Below are positions 45,635 to 53,135 of a stretch of 64,000 bases of DNA, in pieces. The notes under the pieces were generated by a model. The model was not told the origin of the DNA. It made no database searches and saw only the letters and a list, made by a program, of their open reading frames with translations. Location of the stretch: the NCBI RefSeq assembly GCF_001429025.1, contig NZ_LMHT01000030.1, forward strand, positions 75,424 through 139,423, written 5' to 3'. Every line of letters starts with the position of its first letter. Within the stretch, counting starts at the first letter, position 1. The position numbers and the translations under genes were made by a program. Origin of the DNA: Phenylobacterium sp. Root700 (GTDB taxonomy: Bacteria; Pseudomonadota; Alphaproteobacteria; Caulobacterales; Caulobacteraceae).

Positions 45635-46212
45635 AAACCTATCTGGTTGTCGAAGGCCGCTTAGATGCAGCAGTTATGCGGACGCTAATCGCGGCCGCTA
45701 AGCTCACTGACGTTGTGGTCGCTGACGGCGGCGGGAAGTCGCCGGCGTTATCGCTTGCGAAATCGATTGTCCTCTCCCGAGGGGCGCCTGTGGGCGTCTT
45801 AGTCGACGCCGACACGACGGACGAGGCCATGGTCCGAGAGCAGCGGCAGGCCTTTAACGATCTTCGACCTTCGGTGCCCAGCCGCCAAGACTTGCGCCTG
45901 TTCCTCGCGGTGCCAACACTTGAGGCTGAACTCTTTCCCAATGCAGAAACCTTCAGCCAAATTTTTCGGGTCGATCTCACGGAGGGCCAAATTCGCCGCT
46001 TCAAGACCGATCCTATGTCGGTGGTGAAATCCTTCCTATCGATCCCCGGAGATTACTCGGAAACAAGGATTGCACCTGGCCGGCCGATGGACGCCAAAGC
46101 TGCGAAGAAGGGCTTTGATCGCCCGCTACTGAAGGAGGTGCTGGCATTCCTGGCCGATCCTCTGACCCCTGAGCGCCCTCGGCCGGCCCGACGCAAGGAG
46201 CCGGAGGACTAA
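45631..46212 (+). CDS. TOPRIM-domain protein partnered with the nuclease
   Basis: 193 residues. MKTYLVVEGRLDAAVMRTL supplies the catalytic Glu (E8) and PVGVLVDADTTDE the DxD pair (D59, D61) of a TOPRIM fold, as in OLD-family nucleases and GajA, but the ABC-type ATPase of those proteins is absent. VADGGGKSPALSLAKSI fits the loop between them. The C-terminal ~80 residues (LEAELFPNAETFSQIF, KSFLSIPGDYSE) are a helical region found after TOPRIM in such stand-alone proteins. A two-component nuclease or effector is inference. Confidence 0.72.
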   Translation: MKTYLVVEGRLDAAVMRTLIAAAKLTDVVVADGGGKSPALSLAKSIVLSRGAPVGVLVDADTTDEAMVREQRQAFNDLRPSVPSRQDLRLFLAVPTLEAELFPNAETFSQIFRVDLTEGQIRRFKTDPMSVVKSFLSIPGDYSETRIAPGRPMDAKAAKKGFDRPLLKEVLAFLADPLTPERPRPARRKEPED

Positions 46213-46303
46213 GGATCCGGTCAGTGCAACGACCGTGCGGTCCGAATAGCGCGCAGCTGAAATGCGCCAATAGCTGGCCCTGGGTCCAAGCTGGAAAGCA
46301 GAC

Positions 46304-46660
46304 CTATCGAACCTGGAACTCGTGATACTGCCCGTCACCGTAATCGTAGAGCGTCACCCGGTTTCCTTTAACGGTTGCGGTGAAAGCTGAGCCCGACCCG
46401 AAGTCGTGACCGGTGATTTTGGATCCGCTCGGTGCCCGCATGGTGATCGCGCCGCCTTCGCCGAAATCGTGAAGGCTGGTCGTTGTCCCCTGGATGGCCA
46501 CGCCTCTTCCATAATCGTGGGCAGTGATTCGAGACCCGTTCAGCCTCACGCTGACCGCTGTGTGCTGTCCTCTAGTGTAGTCGTGGGCCCCACTGTGGTC
46601 TTTCCCATGCACGATTGACGCTGCAATCGTCGCAATCGCCGCTCGCTGTTCCGCCTTCAT
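46304..46660 (-). CDS. Small repeat protein with HDYG/HDFG units
   Basis: 118 residues. After a helical start (MKAEQRAAIATIAASIVHG) it has five ~19-residue units that each end in aromatic-Asp motifs: AHDYTRG, AHDYGRG, LHDFGEG, GHDFGSG, YDYGDG. The spacing predicts a short beta-solenoid or beta-helix. I know such lone proteins from rhizobial and related genomes but not their role. Start ATG at 46658-46660. It is in the same orientation as, and downstream of, the ubiquitin-like operon, with a ~144-bp gap. Confidence 0.65.
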   Translation of the reverse strand: MKAEQRAAIATIAASIVHGKDHSGAHDYTRGQHTAVSVRLNGSRITAHDYGRGVAIQGTTTSLHDFGEGGAITMRAPSGSKITGHDFGSGSAFTATVKGNRVTLYDYGDGQYHEFQVR

Positions 46661-46804
46661 TGTTCCCGCCTCCCTGGGTCAGGCCCCAGCGGCCTGAGTG
46701 CGGCGTCCGGATCGCGGGTGAGAGAAGAGCCCTGAACAACCCTTAACCCCGCCACCCAGTAGGCCGCGACGATCCTGCACACCCGATAATGGGGTCCACC
46801 GATC

Positions 46805-47218
46805 TTACCGCCCGCTAATTCGGCCGATGAACCGGGCCGATCCGCGAATCCAACTGAGGATTACGTCGACGAGCGTGCGAGGGCGGCTTCGCTTGAGCCA
46901 GCGGTCCCGCGCCCGCCCCGCCTCGATCGCGCGGCGGGACATGGCACCGGCCCAGATGACTCGGCCGCCCTCGATGATGTAGTGGGAGCCGCATTGGTAA
47001 TCGTGGTTGCCGATGGATGGCCAGATCGACACGCCCTTCTCGCTCAGGTCAATACTGTATTCCGTGTCGCCAAGCGGGGTGACGACCTCTTCGCCACAAC
47101 CACAGCAGCAGGCGTGGAGCGCGACCCGATCTTCCGGCGAGACATAGAGGACCCCGTCCTCCAGCTGATCGGGCGCGGCCGAGACGATCCTAGCTTCAAG
47201 ACGCTCGACGCGGGTCAT
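46805..47218 (-). CDS. DUF6527 family protein
   Basis: 137 residues, start in an ATGA overlap with the E1-like gene. A Cys cluster (HACCCGCGEEV, Cys37-41) and a second half-site (YQCGSHYIIEGG, Cys76 and His79) suggest a bound zinc ion, with WPSIG between. DUF6527 proteins are known as companions of ubiquitin-like and ThiF proteins in bacteria; their activity is not established. It could be a ligase-like adaptor or a protease-like partner in conjugation (inference). The last ~35 residues are basic. Confidence 0.75.
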   Translation of the reverse strand: MTRVERLEARIVSAAPDQLEDGVLYVSPEDRVALHACCCGCGEEVVTPLGDTEYSIDLSEKGVSIWPSIGNHDYQCGSHYIIEGGRVIWAGAMSRRAIEAGRARDRWLKRSRPRTLVDVILSWIRGSARFIGRISGR

Positions 47219-48405
47219 ATGTCGGTCCTGTTGGAGAGATGGTTGCCCTCGATCGAATAGACGGTGTTGGTCTCACTCCGTTCGTCCCGATAGAATCCGG
47301 CCCAGCGCTTCCACCGCATCACGGCCAGAACCGCGTTCACGGCGTTTAAGTCTGCGATCTGGATGGCGGATTTATAGATCTCATCTTCGTCTTCATCGTC
47401 CCCGAACGGCAGCTGTCGCTCGACGGCCCCCCAGCTAGTCTCGGGTGCAATGAAGGTGACGCGCGCGCAGCCGTCCAGTTGATCGTCCTCCAGCCCGACA
47501 CCGATGCCGGTGTCGATGAACGGAATTCCGAGGCGATGAAGGCCTTCGGCGATCATCCGGCGAGATGCACCCGTGTCGACGCAGACGAAGACGAAATCGA
47601 ACCCGGCGAGCGCGTCGACGTTGGCGTTGGTGACCCGTTCGGCATGGGGGACGATGCCAACATGCATCCGGTCGTAGACAGCGAAATAGTGATCGACCTT
47701 CAGCGGGAACGACTTCATCTCGGCCGGCGCCGGGGCGCCAGGCGAGCGGAACAGATTGTGGTTCAGCAGCTGATCGTCGTCGAATAGGTGGATTTCGCAA
47801 ACTGGAGTCTTGGCGACCTGATCGAGGACATAGGCCCCCGTGCCGCCCAGCCCGATGATAGCAACCTTGCCCAAAGCCAGCCGACCGCTGACCGCCCCGA
47901 TACCGTAGCGGGCCGATGCGGTGTCCGGGAAGCGGAAGCGGCCCGCATCACCGGAGGCGACCTTGAGGCCCGTACGCGCGCTCGCTGAAGGATCGTGCGA
48001 ACGCGCCGGCCGACCGAGGTGGTCGGCGTAGGCGACGATCTTGTCGTAGAAGTCCGGATAGCGACCCGTCTCTTCCGGCTTGGACGAGAAATAGTGGTTG
48101 GCCACGATGCCGTCGCCGAAGTCGTGTCGATTGCTGTTGTTGATTATCGCGACCAGTGGCGTGCCGTCCCGATTCGACGGCGTTTCTCCCGCGAAATAGA
48201 TCGTGTGGTCGGCGGGCGCGACTGTGACCTGTCCCGTCGGATCCAAGGTGAGGGGGCAGATCAGCATGCCCCGCGCCAGCCGGCTCGCCGGCGTAACGTA
48301 AGGCACGCTGTGGACGAGAAGGAATCCGCCCCGAACCTCAAGTTCGAAGCCCTCCTCGTCCAGCCTGCGCAGGTCCGGACTACGACTTATCAGAGCGGCG
48401 GACAT
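47215..48405 (-). CDS. E1-like ThiF adenylyltransferase with N-terminal DUF6791-like domain
   Basis: 396 residues from the ATG at 48403-48405, which overlaps the ubiquitin-like gene by 26 bp. Residues 1-145 form an unrecognised N-domain that fits DUF6791 (GGFLLVHSVPYVT, NSNRHDFGDGIVANHYFSS). Residues ~165-390 are E1-like: AIIGLGGTGAYVLDQVA (nucleotide loop), LFDDDQLLNHNLFR (Asp and Arg of the adenylation site), VFVCVDTGASRRMI and a Cys in LDGCARVTFI that could carry the thioester. No JAB protease is encoded. It should adenylate the C-terminus of the ubiquitin-like protein. Confidence 0.85.
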   Translation of the reverse strand: MSAALISRSPDLRRLDEEGFELEVRGGFLLVHSVPYVTPASRLARGMLICPLTLDPTGQVTVAPADHTIYFAGETPSNRDGTPLVAIINNSNRHDFGDGIVANHYFSSKPEETGRYPDFYDKIVAYADHLGRPARSHDPSASARTGLKVASGDAGRFRFPDTASARYGIGAVSGRLALGKVAIIGLGGTGAYVLDQVAKTPVCEIHLFDDDQLLNHNLFRSPGAPAPAEMKSFPLKVDHYFAVYDRMHVGIVPHAERVTNANVDALAGFDFVFVCVDTGASRRMIAEGLHRLGIPFIDTGIGVGLEDDQLDGCARVTFIAPETSWGAVERQLPFGDDEDEDEIYKSAIQIADLNAVNAVLAVMRWKRWAGFYRDERSETNTVYSIEGNHLSNRTDI

Positions 48406-48664
48406 TGAAGACCATCCCGTCCTTGACGTTGACAGTCTCGCCCTCGACCAGGTCGCCTTCCTTGCCACCCTCGCCCTTCAGATAGACGATCGTGTACAGG
48501 AACTTTTCGAAGTCGGCATCGGGATAGGCGAGGCGCGCGATGTCGCGGTACGACTGCTTCTTCTCCGTCACCGTCTTAGGACGGCTGTTGACCTTGATCT
48601 CATAGGTCTTCGGGGGCTTCGGGTCCTTGTCCTTCCCGCCTTCGATCTTCTCCACGTCTTCCAT
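48380..48664 (-). CDS. Ubiquitin-like beta-grasp protein (multi-ubiquitin family, single copy)
   Basis: 94 residues from the ATG at 48662-48664. After a charged, flexible N-terminus (IEGGKDKDPKPPK) comes one beta-grasp unit: TYEIKVNSRPKTVTEKKQ, YRDIARLAYPDADF, then FLYTIVYLKGEGGKEGDLVE and a final strand MVFNVRR. It fits the multi-ubiquitin (PF14452) family, which usually has several units; here there is one. The C-terminus is RRSDKS with no Gly-Gly, so either another residue is activated or the tail is trimmed. It is the first gene of the operon with E1 and DUF6527. Confidence 0.82.
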   Translation of the reverse strand: MEDVEKIEGGKDKDPKPPKTYEIKVNSRPKTVTEKKQSYRDIARLAYPDADFEKFLYTIVYLKGEGGKEGDLVEGETVNVKDGMVFNVRRSDKS

Positions 48665-48834
48665 GTTCGCTTCACTCGCCAGTCTGTGGCGGGCCAGTTC
48701 ATCTGGCACACCCGTTCGGTTCCACATTTGGTAACCTGAACGGACAGATGGCATGAAGTGGCGACGGGATCAATAGGCGTTCCCATATCTGGAACTATTA
48801 TATTGTGCTACCAAGCCGAGTATGTCAGGCTTCG

Positions 48835-49140
48835 ATGAAGATCATGGGCGCGCTCAGACTGATTTCCGTCGGCGTGGGGCCGGATGCGGACGCCGAAATG
48901 CGCGCCCTGGTCGCCCTGCGCGCAGAACTTGAGGCCGCCGACTGGCGGGCCGCCGAGGATGTGCGCCTCGACTACCCGCGAGCCCGAATCACAGCTGCAG
49001 GAGTAGTCATCGACGTCACGCTCGACTGTTCCGCGCGACTTTTGGTTAACTATCGCGCCGGCGTCATCTTGATCGAAGGCGTGGACTCAGCAGCGAATGC
49101 TCGTACTGGTCGGACGCGCGGAAAAGGCAAAGCCAGTTGA
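48835..49140 (+). CDS. HigB-like toxin, degenerate
   Basis: 101 residues from the ATG at 48835; the frame is open from 48805. The central ADWRAAEDVRLDYPRARIT, VVIDVTLDCSARLLV and NYRAGVILIEGVD follow the HigB RNase family (AdWksp-Di---YP-A, vvFnI-g--yRLvv, inY--givyIrfvGtHaeYD) strand by strand, but the family's C-terminal G-T-H-A-x-Y-D segment is replaced by SAANARTGRTRG. Catalysis may be lost. Its TGA overlaps the TTG start of the next gene (TTGA), as expected for a toxin-antitoxin pair. Confidence 0.65.
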   Translation: MKIMGALRLISVGVGPDADAEMRALVALRAELEAADWRAAEDVRLDYPRARITAAGVVIDVTLDCSARLLVNYRAGVILIEGVDSAANARTGRTRGKGKAS

Positions 49141-50288
49141 AAATCATCCCGATACGTACCCAGGCCGACTATGAGGACGCGCTCGCCTCTGCCCAGGTGC
49201 TGATTCGAAAGAGTGACCAGGCCTCGATTGATCAACTTGAAGTCCTGCAGGCCCTGATCGAACGATGGGAAACTCCTCGCCTGCCATCGGCCGTCACGAC
49301 GCCGGCGGACGCGATTCGGTTCCGGATGGAACAGTCGAACCTCAAGCCAAGAGATCTCACGCCCTATCTGGGATCGAAATCCCGCGTCTCGGAAATACTC
49401 AGCGGTAAGCGGCAACTCACGGTCGATCAAATTCGAGCGCTCCACCAACACTTAGGCATTCCCGTTGCCTCGCTTATCGGCGCCATTCGGCATGAACCCC
49501 CGCAACGGCCGTCGACAGCCTCCCGCGCAGCGGTCGAAAAGCTTCGCGACATGGGCTTCATCAAGCCGAAGGAGACCTGGGGCGGCTTCATGGCTCGAGC
49601 TGCGCGCGTCTCGCCGGCGGTAGCCATGCTACGCAAGACGCGCACCGACCGGACCAACGCCAAGACGGACTTCGGAGCACTCGAGGGGTGGTGCGCCGCC
49701 GTACTTCTGGAGGCGGAGAAGGCTAAGCTTCCAAACAAGCGCCCCCCGTTTCCGACGGCGGAAGATGCCCGACGTCTCGCGACCCTCAGCGTTCGGGACG
49801 ACTGGTCGAGCCGACTGCATTCCGAGCTCGCGCAGTTGGGCGTCGTACTCGTAGTTCTTGAGCATCTTCCCGGCACATTCCTGGATGGCGCAGCCATGTG
49901 CCGGAATGACGGAGCCCCGATCATTGCCCTGACTCTGCGTCACGACAGGTTAGACAACTTCTGGTTCACCCTGATGCACGAGTTTGCTCATGTCTGCTGT
50001 CACCTAAGTCCGACGACATCGGTCATTCTGGATGATCTCGACGTCAACAGCTCGGACGGCATTGAGGCCGAGGCCGACGCTTTCGCGCGCGCCGCATTAA
50101 TCCCGGACGACCTGTGGTCGCGAAAGGCGGCCGCGGAAATGTCGTCGGAGGACATTCTTGAATTGGCCGAAGAAGCCGGGGTGCACCCGGCGGTTGCAGC
50201 TGGGCGCTGGCGCTGGGAGCATGGCGACTACAGAAAGTTCAGCCGGATGCTTGGGCGTGGAGAGGTCAGGACATCGCTCCTGGGCTAA
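49137..50288 (+). CDS. HigA-like antitoxin fused to ImmA/IrrE metallopeptidase
   Basis: 383 residues from a TTG in a TTGA overlap, preceded by AAAAGG. The N-terminus (IIPIRTQADYEDALASAQ) is that of HigA antitoxins and the next ~70 residues are an XRE helix-turn-helix (MEQSNLKPRDLTPYLGS, KRQLTVDQIRALHQHLG). Residues ~220-380 are an ImmA/IrrE zinc peptidase with HEFAH (281-285) in FWFTLMHEFAHVCCHL and a later EAEADAFARAALIP. It could repress its own operon and cleave a regulator under stress. The fusion of antitoxin and peptidase is the notable point. Confidence 0.85.
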   Translation: MKIIPIRTQADYEDALASAQVLIRKSDQASIDQLEVLQALIERWETPRLPSAVTTPADAIRFRMEQSNLKPRDLTPYLGSKSRVSEILSGKRQLTVDQIRALHQHLGIPVASLIGAIRHEPPQRPSTASRAAVEKLRDMGFIKPKETWGGFMARAARVSPAVAMLRKTRTDRTNAKTDFGALEGWCAAVLLEAEKAKLPNKRPPFPTAEDARRLATLSVRDDWSSRLHSELAQLGVVLVVLEHLPGTFLDGAAMCRNDGAPIIALTLRHDRLDNFWFTLMHEFAHVCCHLSPTTSVILDDLDVNSSDGIEAEADAFARAALIPDDLWSRKAAAEMSSEDILELAEEAGVHPAVAAGRWRWEHGDYRKFSRMLGRGEVRTSLLG

Positions 50289-50755
50289 AAGCCTCAGCCC
50301 GATCAAGCCGCACGCAGCCTGGGGAATGCGTTCTACTAGAGGCACCGGCTCGCCGGGCCCGACCTATCAGCCACCCCTTCCACCCTGTTCGAGGCGTTCT
50401 CTTCTCAGTAGCGGTTCGCCGGCGGCGCGGATTCCGCGACGGACCGCAATGGGCCCAACGTCGTCGTCGCTGCCTTCATGCTCGCAAGCGGACGTTGGGA
50501 ATGTCAGCTAGGAGCCCGATCCGGACATGCCAACGCAACGCCGGATATCCTGTCGCGCTCTGGCGTAGGTGCGCCGGCTCGGAAGTTGGATGGTGACGGT
50601 CAAACGCTGCGCCATCCTTTAAACTGAGTACTTCTCCCGTGCCGCGGCTAGTGGCGGCGACCGGGAATGGAGCTGCTGTGGGATGGAACCTGAAGACGCA
50701 GGGGATCGCCTCGCTAGATCAGCTGCCAGCCGGTGTTCGACTCTCCCCGAGCCGA
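50289..50755. other. Non-coding stretch with repeat fragments
   Basis: No convincing gene. It contains GCGGACGTTGGGAATG- and GCGCCGGCTCGGAAG-like pieces (about 50478-50590) that resemble parts of the dispersed repeats at 42581 and 55429, so is probably intergenic repeat debris. Confidence 0.45.
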
Positions 50756-51127
50756 TCAGAGCGGCAGCGGATAGCGCATGATCTCGGCCTCGCCGTCGGC
50801 ATAGGCGATCTCAACGACCTCGTTCAGAAGGTCCTGACCTTCGATCTCCTCGAGGAGGGCGTCAAACAGATCCCGCTGTTCGCTTGGCGGGACCTGGGGC
50901 ACGACGATCAGTAGGCCGGCATGTACTTCCGCCTCGGCGTAGAGGCGGCGAAAGTCCTTGGCATTGTTGGTGACGAAGGTGAGAAACTCGTCGCGGATTG
51001 GTCCCATCAGGTTCCAATCCTGCATCCCGCCCATGCCGCGCCAAGTGACGTGGGTCGCCTCATGGCCGCGCAGTTGGGCGACCTCGACCAGGGAGGTGTG
51101 AAGGCACTCGTCGATCAGAAAATTCAA
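50756..51127 (-). CDS. DUF5615 family PIN-like protein
   Basis: 123 residues, start overlapping the stop of the upstream gene (ATGA). MNFLIDECLHTSLVEVAQ has the first acidic residues of a PIN-like fold, AEVHAGLLIVVPQ and FVTNNAKDFRRLY the later Asp. DUF5615 proteins are usually the toxin partner of DUF433 proteins, as here. The acidic positions D6, E7 and D57-type residues are present, so RNase activity is possible, although not shown for the family generally. Confidence 0.8.
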   Translation of the reverse strand: MNFLIDECLHTSLVEVAQLRGHEATHVTWRGMGGMQDWNLMGPIRDEFLTFVTNNAKDFRRLYAEAEVHAGLLIVVPQVPPSEQRDLFDALLEEIEGQDLLNEVVEIAYADGEAEIMRYPLPL

Positions 51128-51774
51128 CGCGAACCCACCGCGTCCTTGGCGATCTTAAGCGGATCTCCTTTGAGCGAGATCCGCTTACTGGAGGTCGGTG
51201 TCACACCACGGTCGAGCAGACGCTTTGGCCTGCCCCGTCGCGGGTGCGCCGCCACCCATAGCTGGGCCAGGTTGAGCTTGCGGACGTCCAACCCGCCGTA
51301 ACCCGACAGAAGATCCTCGCAATCCGCGCCGGCATCGAGCATGGCAGCGATGCTGTAGACGGGAATTCGCGTCCCCTTGAAGACCGGCTCGCCGCCCATG
51401 ATCGCGGGATCGCTATGGATCCAGGCTTCCGCCTCCTCCAGGTCGCGGACGCGGGCGTCTACATCTTTGCGCGCCTCGGCCACATCGACATGCAAGACGC
51501 TACTGGCCTTGACCATTTTGGCGTTGGGATGCGCCGCCACCTCCTCGAAGAGACGCTGGCGCCGCTCGACCGGCAGACTGCCCGCCAGAAAATGCTCCAG
51601 TCGCATGCAGAGCAAGTGGCTATGGGTCAGATAGCGTCGTGGGGCACGACCGCCCCGGATCGGGGGCGCGACATCGACGATGTGCTTGTCGATCAAATTG
51701 TTGACCGCCTTCAGACGCAGGCCGCTTACAGCCGCCGCTTCCGAGGGGGTATAGAGCCGTGCCGGGCGCGTCAT
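51124..51774 (-). CDS. DUF433 antitoxin with MerR-like N-terminal HTH
   Basis: 216 residues from the ATG at 51772-51774, chosen because GGAGA lies 7-8 bases upstream (ATG at 51778-51780 is too close to it). Residues 1-90 are a MerR-like DNA-binding region (LYTPSEAAAVSGLRLKAVNN, RYLTHSHLLCMRLEHFLAG); residues ~130-190 are DUF433 (IMGGEPVFKGTRIPVYSIAA, LSGYGGLDVRKLNLAQLW). It should bind its own promoter, where a perfect dyad lies, and neutralise the DUF5615 partner. Confidence 0.8.
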   Translation of the reverse strand: MTRPARLYTPSEAAAVSGLRLKAVNNLIDKHIVDVAPPIRGGRAPRRYLTHSHLLCMRLEHFLAGSLPVERRQRLFEEVAAHPNAKMVKASSVLHVDVAEARKDVDARVRDLEEAEAWIHSDPAIMGGEPVFKGTRIPVYSIAAMLDAGADCEDLLSGYGGLDVRKLNLAQLWVAAHPRRGRPKRLLDRGVTPTSSKRISLKGDPLKIAKDAVGSR

Positions 51775-51778
51775 AATC

Positions 51779-51796
51779 ATTCTCCACTCAGAGAAT
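51779..51796. promoter_or_regulatory. Dyad ATTCTC-N6-GAGAAT, putative autoregulatory operator
   Basis: Perfect six-base arms directly upstream of the DUF433 antitoxin gene; the right part of the ATG leader falls inside it. A run of TTATTATTATT lies next to it and may be part of the promoter. Binding by the antitoxin is inference. Confidence 0.45.
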
Positions 51797-51849
51797 AATA
51801 ATAAGCACTGACTTACAAATCGCCAAGGGTTGCATCGACACATCCGGCG

Positions 51850-52041
51850 CTAGGCATCTTCGCTCGGCGGTTCAGGCCCATCGAAGTCGACGTCCAGGAA
51901 ATGACCGGCGGCCCAGTCACGAACATAGCGCCAAGCCGTCGACGCCGAGGCGTTTCCTGGCGCGTGCGCGCGAAGCGATCGCTCGATCAGGTGAAAGAGT
52001 TGTCGCCAGTCCGCTCGTGCGTCGATCAGCCGGCCGAGCAC
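51850..52041 (-). CDS. Short ORF, possible gene fragment
   Basis: 63 residues from a GTG, or a continuation of a frame open to ~52092. RRLIDARADWRQLFHLIE-like and PGNASASTAWRYVRDWAAGH look like real protein sequence with alphaproteobacterial codon use, but I recognise no family. It overlaps the PIN remnant's end by 16 bp. It may be the tail of a gene lost by recombination. Confidence 0.35.
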   Translation of the reverse strand: MLGRLIDARADWRQLFHLIERSLRAHAPGNASASTAWRYVRDWAAGHFLDVDFDGPEPPSEDA

Positions 52042-52427
52042 CTTGCCGATCGCGCGAAGAGCACGCCCTTGTTCGACCCGACCCGACAGTAATTAACTCG
52101 CCCACATGTCCGTCCCCCGTGCCCACTGTTGCCGAAGCTTACCCCGCCGGAAAGCGGAGCCTCATCGACGTCCATCGGCTTTCGGATTAGGCGCGCTGAC
52201 TGGGCGGCCAGTGCGCGACCGAGCCGTTCAGGGCTGTCGCCCATCAGCAGAAGCAGGAAGTCGTCGGGGGACATGGCGGTGATCCCCGTTGGCAGATGGC
52301 CGAAATCCTTGATGTTCGAAGTTACAATTACAGCGGCCCCTGTGGCTGCGGCGCAGGCTGCCACATGCCGGTCCTTGGGGTGATTGCGCATCTTGGCGAT
52401 TAGCGGGCCGTGATCGTGGACCAACAG
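52026..52427 (-). pseudogene. PIN-domain toxin remnant, N-terminally truncated
   Basis: The frame reads NHPKDRHVAACAAATGAAVI, VTSNIKDFGHLPTGI, then SPDDFLLLLMGDSPERLGRA. This is the C-terminal part of a VapC50-like PIN protein, including the D-R-H-V helix and the T-N-x-K-D-F motif. The first ~90 residues with the leading catalytic Asp are missing; upstream sequence is unrelated. The C-terminus runs into low-complexity Gly/Arg. No antitoxin partner is left. Confidence 0.6.
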
Positions 52428-52605
52428 TTCTGGACCCTTGGAACGGTAGTGGCACGACCACCTTTTCGGCCGCTCGCCTAACCTAGATGGGGCAACCATC
52501 GATGCGAGCGCCCGTCTCAAGGCAACAACAACACCGGGCACCCTGACTGCTGACACCGAGCGGCGGCCGGAAAATCTGTTCTAGCCGTCGTGGGCGGCTG
52601 ACCTG

Positions 52606-52770
52606 GTGCAAGTGCCGGACGGCCAGCGTCCCCTCAAGGGCGGCTTCGCCGTCGCCTTCGGCGATGGCCTGTCGGCCACCCTTGACCGGCCGCTGGCCGT
52701 CCGGCTTGGGCTCGGCAAGCGGTTTAAGCCGGGTCAGGCGCTGCGCGCCTGCGGCTTAACCGCGATCTAG
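52606..52770 (+). pseudogene. Short coding remnant
   Basis: 54 residues from a GTG: VPDGQRPLKGGFAVAFGDGL, then RPLAVRLGLGKRFKPGQALR. It has coding-like composition but no family I know, and the upstream sequence is out of frame. Its TAG overlaps the convergent XRE gene's stop region by 4 bp. It may be the 3' end of a lost gene. Confidence 0.3.
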
Positions 52771-52997
52771 GCTTTGAGGCGAACACCCGGGCCGCCTTGC
52801 GCGTCCGCAGAGATGAACACGACACCTTCTGCCTCCAGCGCGGCCTGGATACGATCCAGCGTGCCTGTCTGCATTCCGCCCTTGTTCGACTCGAACCGAT
52901 GGATCGTGGAATCTGCCACAGCGGATCGCTCGGCTAGGGCTTTCACGCTAATGCCGAGCGCAGCCCGCGCCATTCGGATTTGAGCCGGCGAGATCAT
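52767..52997 (-). CDS. Small XRE-family transcriptional regulator
   Basis: 76 residues, nearly all helix-turn-helix: ISPAQIRMARAALGISVKAL, AERSAVADSTIHRFES, TLDRIQAALEAEGVVFI. The last residues (SADAQGGPGVRLKA) form the beta-tail common to short XRE repressors. A perfect GAGAA-A-TTCTC dyad lies just upstream of the start. It is divergent from the Tat-signal protein gene and may control both directions. Confidence 0.82.
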   Translation of the reverse strand: MISPAQIRMARAALGISVKALAERSAVADSTIHRFESNKGGMQTGTLDRIQAALEAEGVVFISADAQGGPGVRLKA

Positions 52998-53002
52998 TTT
53001 AA

Positions 53003-53013
53003 GAGAAATTCTC
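53003..53013. promoter_or_regulatory. Dyad GAGAA-A-TTCTC, putative XRE operator
   Basis: Perfect five-base arms around one base, 6 bp before the XRE start codon. The rest of the intergenic region to 53135 has AT-rich pieces (CGAATTTTCGTTGAC, TCTTAAGTCTAAG) typical of divergent promoters. Confidence 0.5.
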
Positions 53014-53135
53014 CAAGTTCTTGCGAATTTTCGTTGACTGAGTCGGTGAAATCCTCTTAAGTCTAAGCAGAATCCTCCGAAACTCTACCGATCATAACGC
53101 TGATCGGGCCGAGCGCCTGCGCCGGGAGCCCTCGC

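Noticed and set aside
50640..50770. Possible tRNA 3' end (GGTGTTCGACTC)
   Set aside because: No acceptor stem or anticodon arm can be folded around it.
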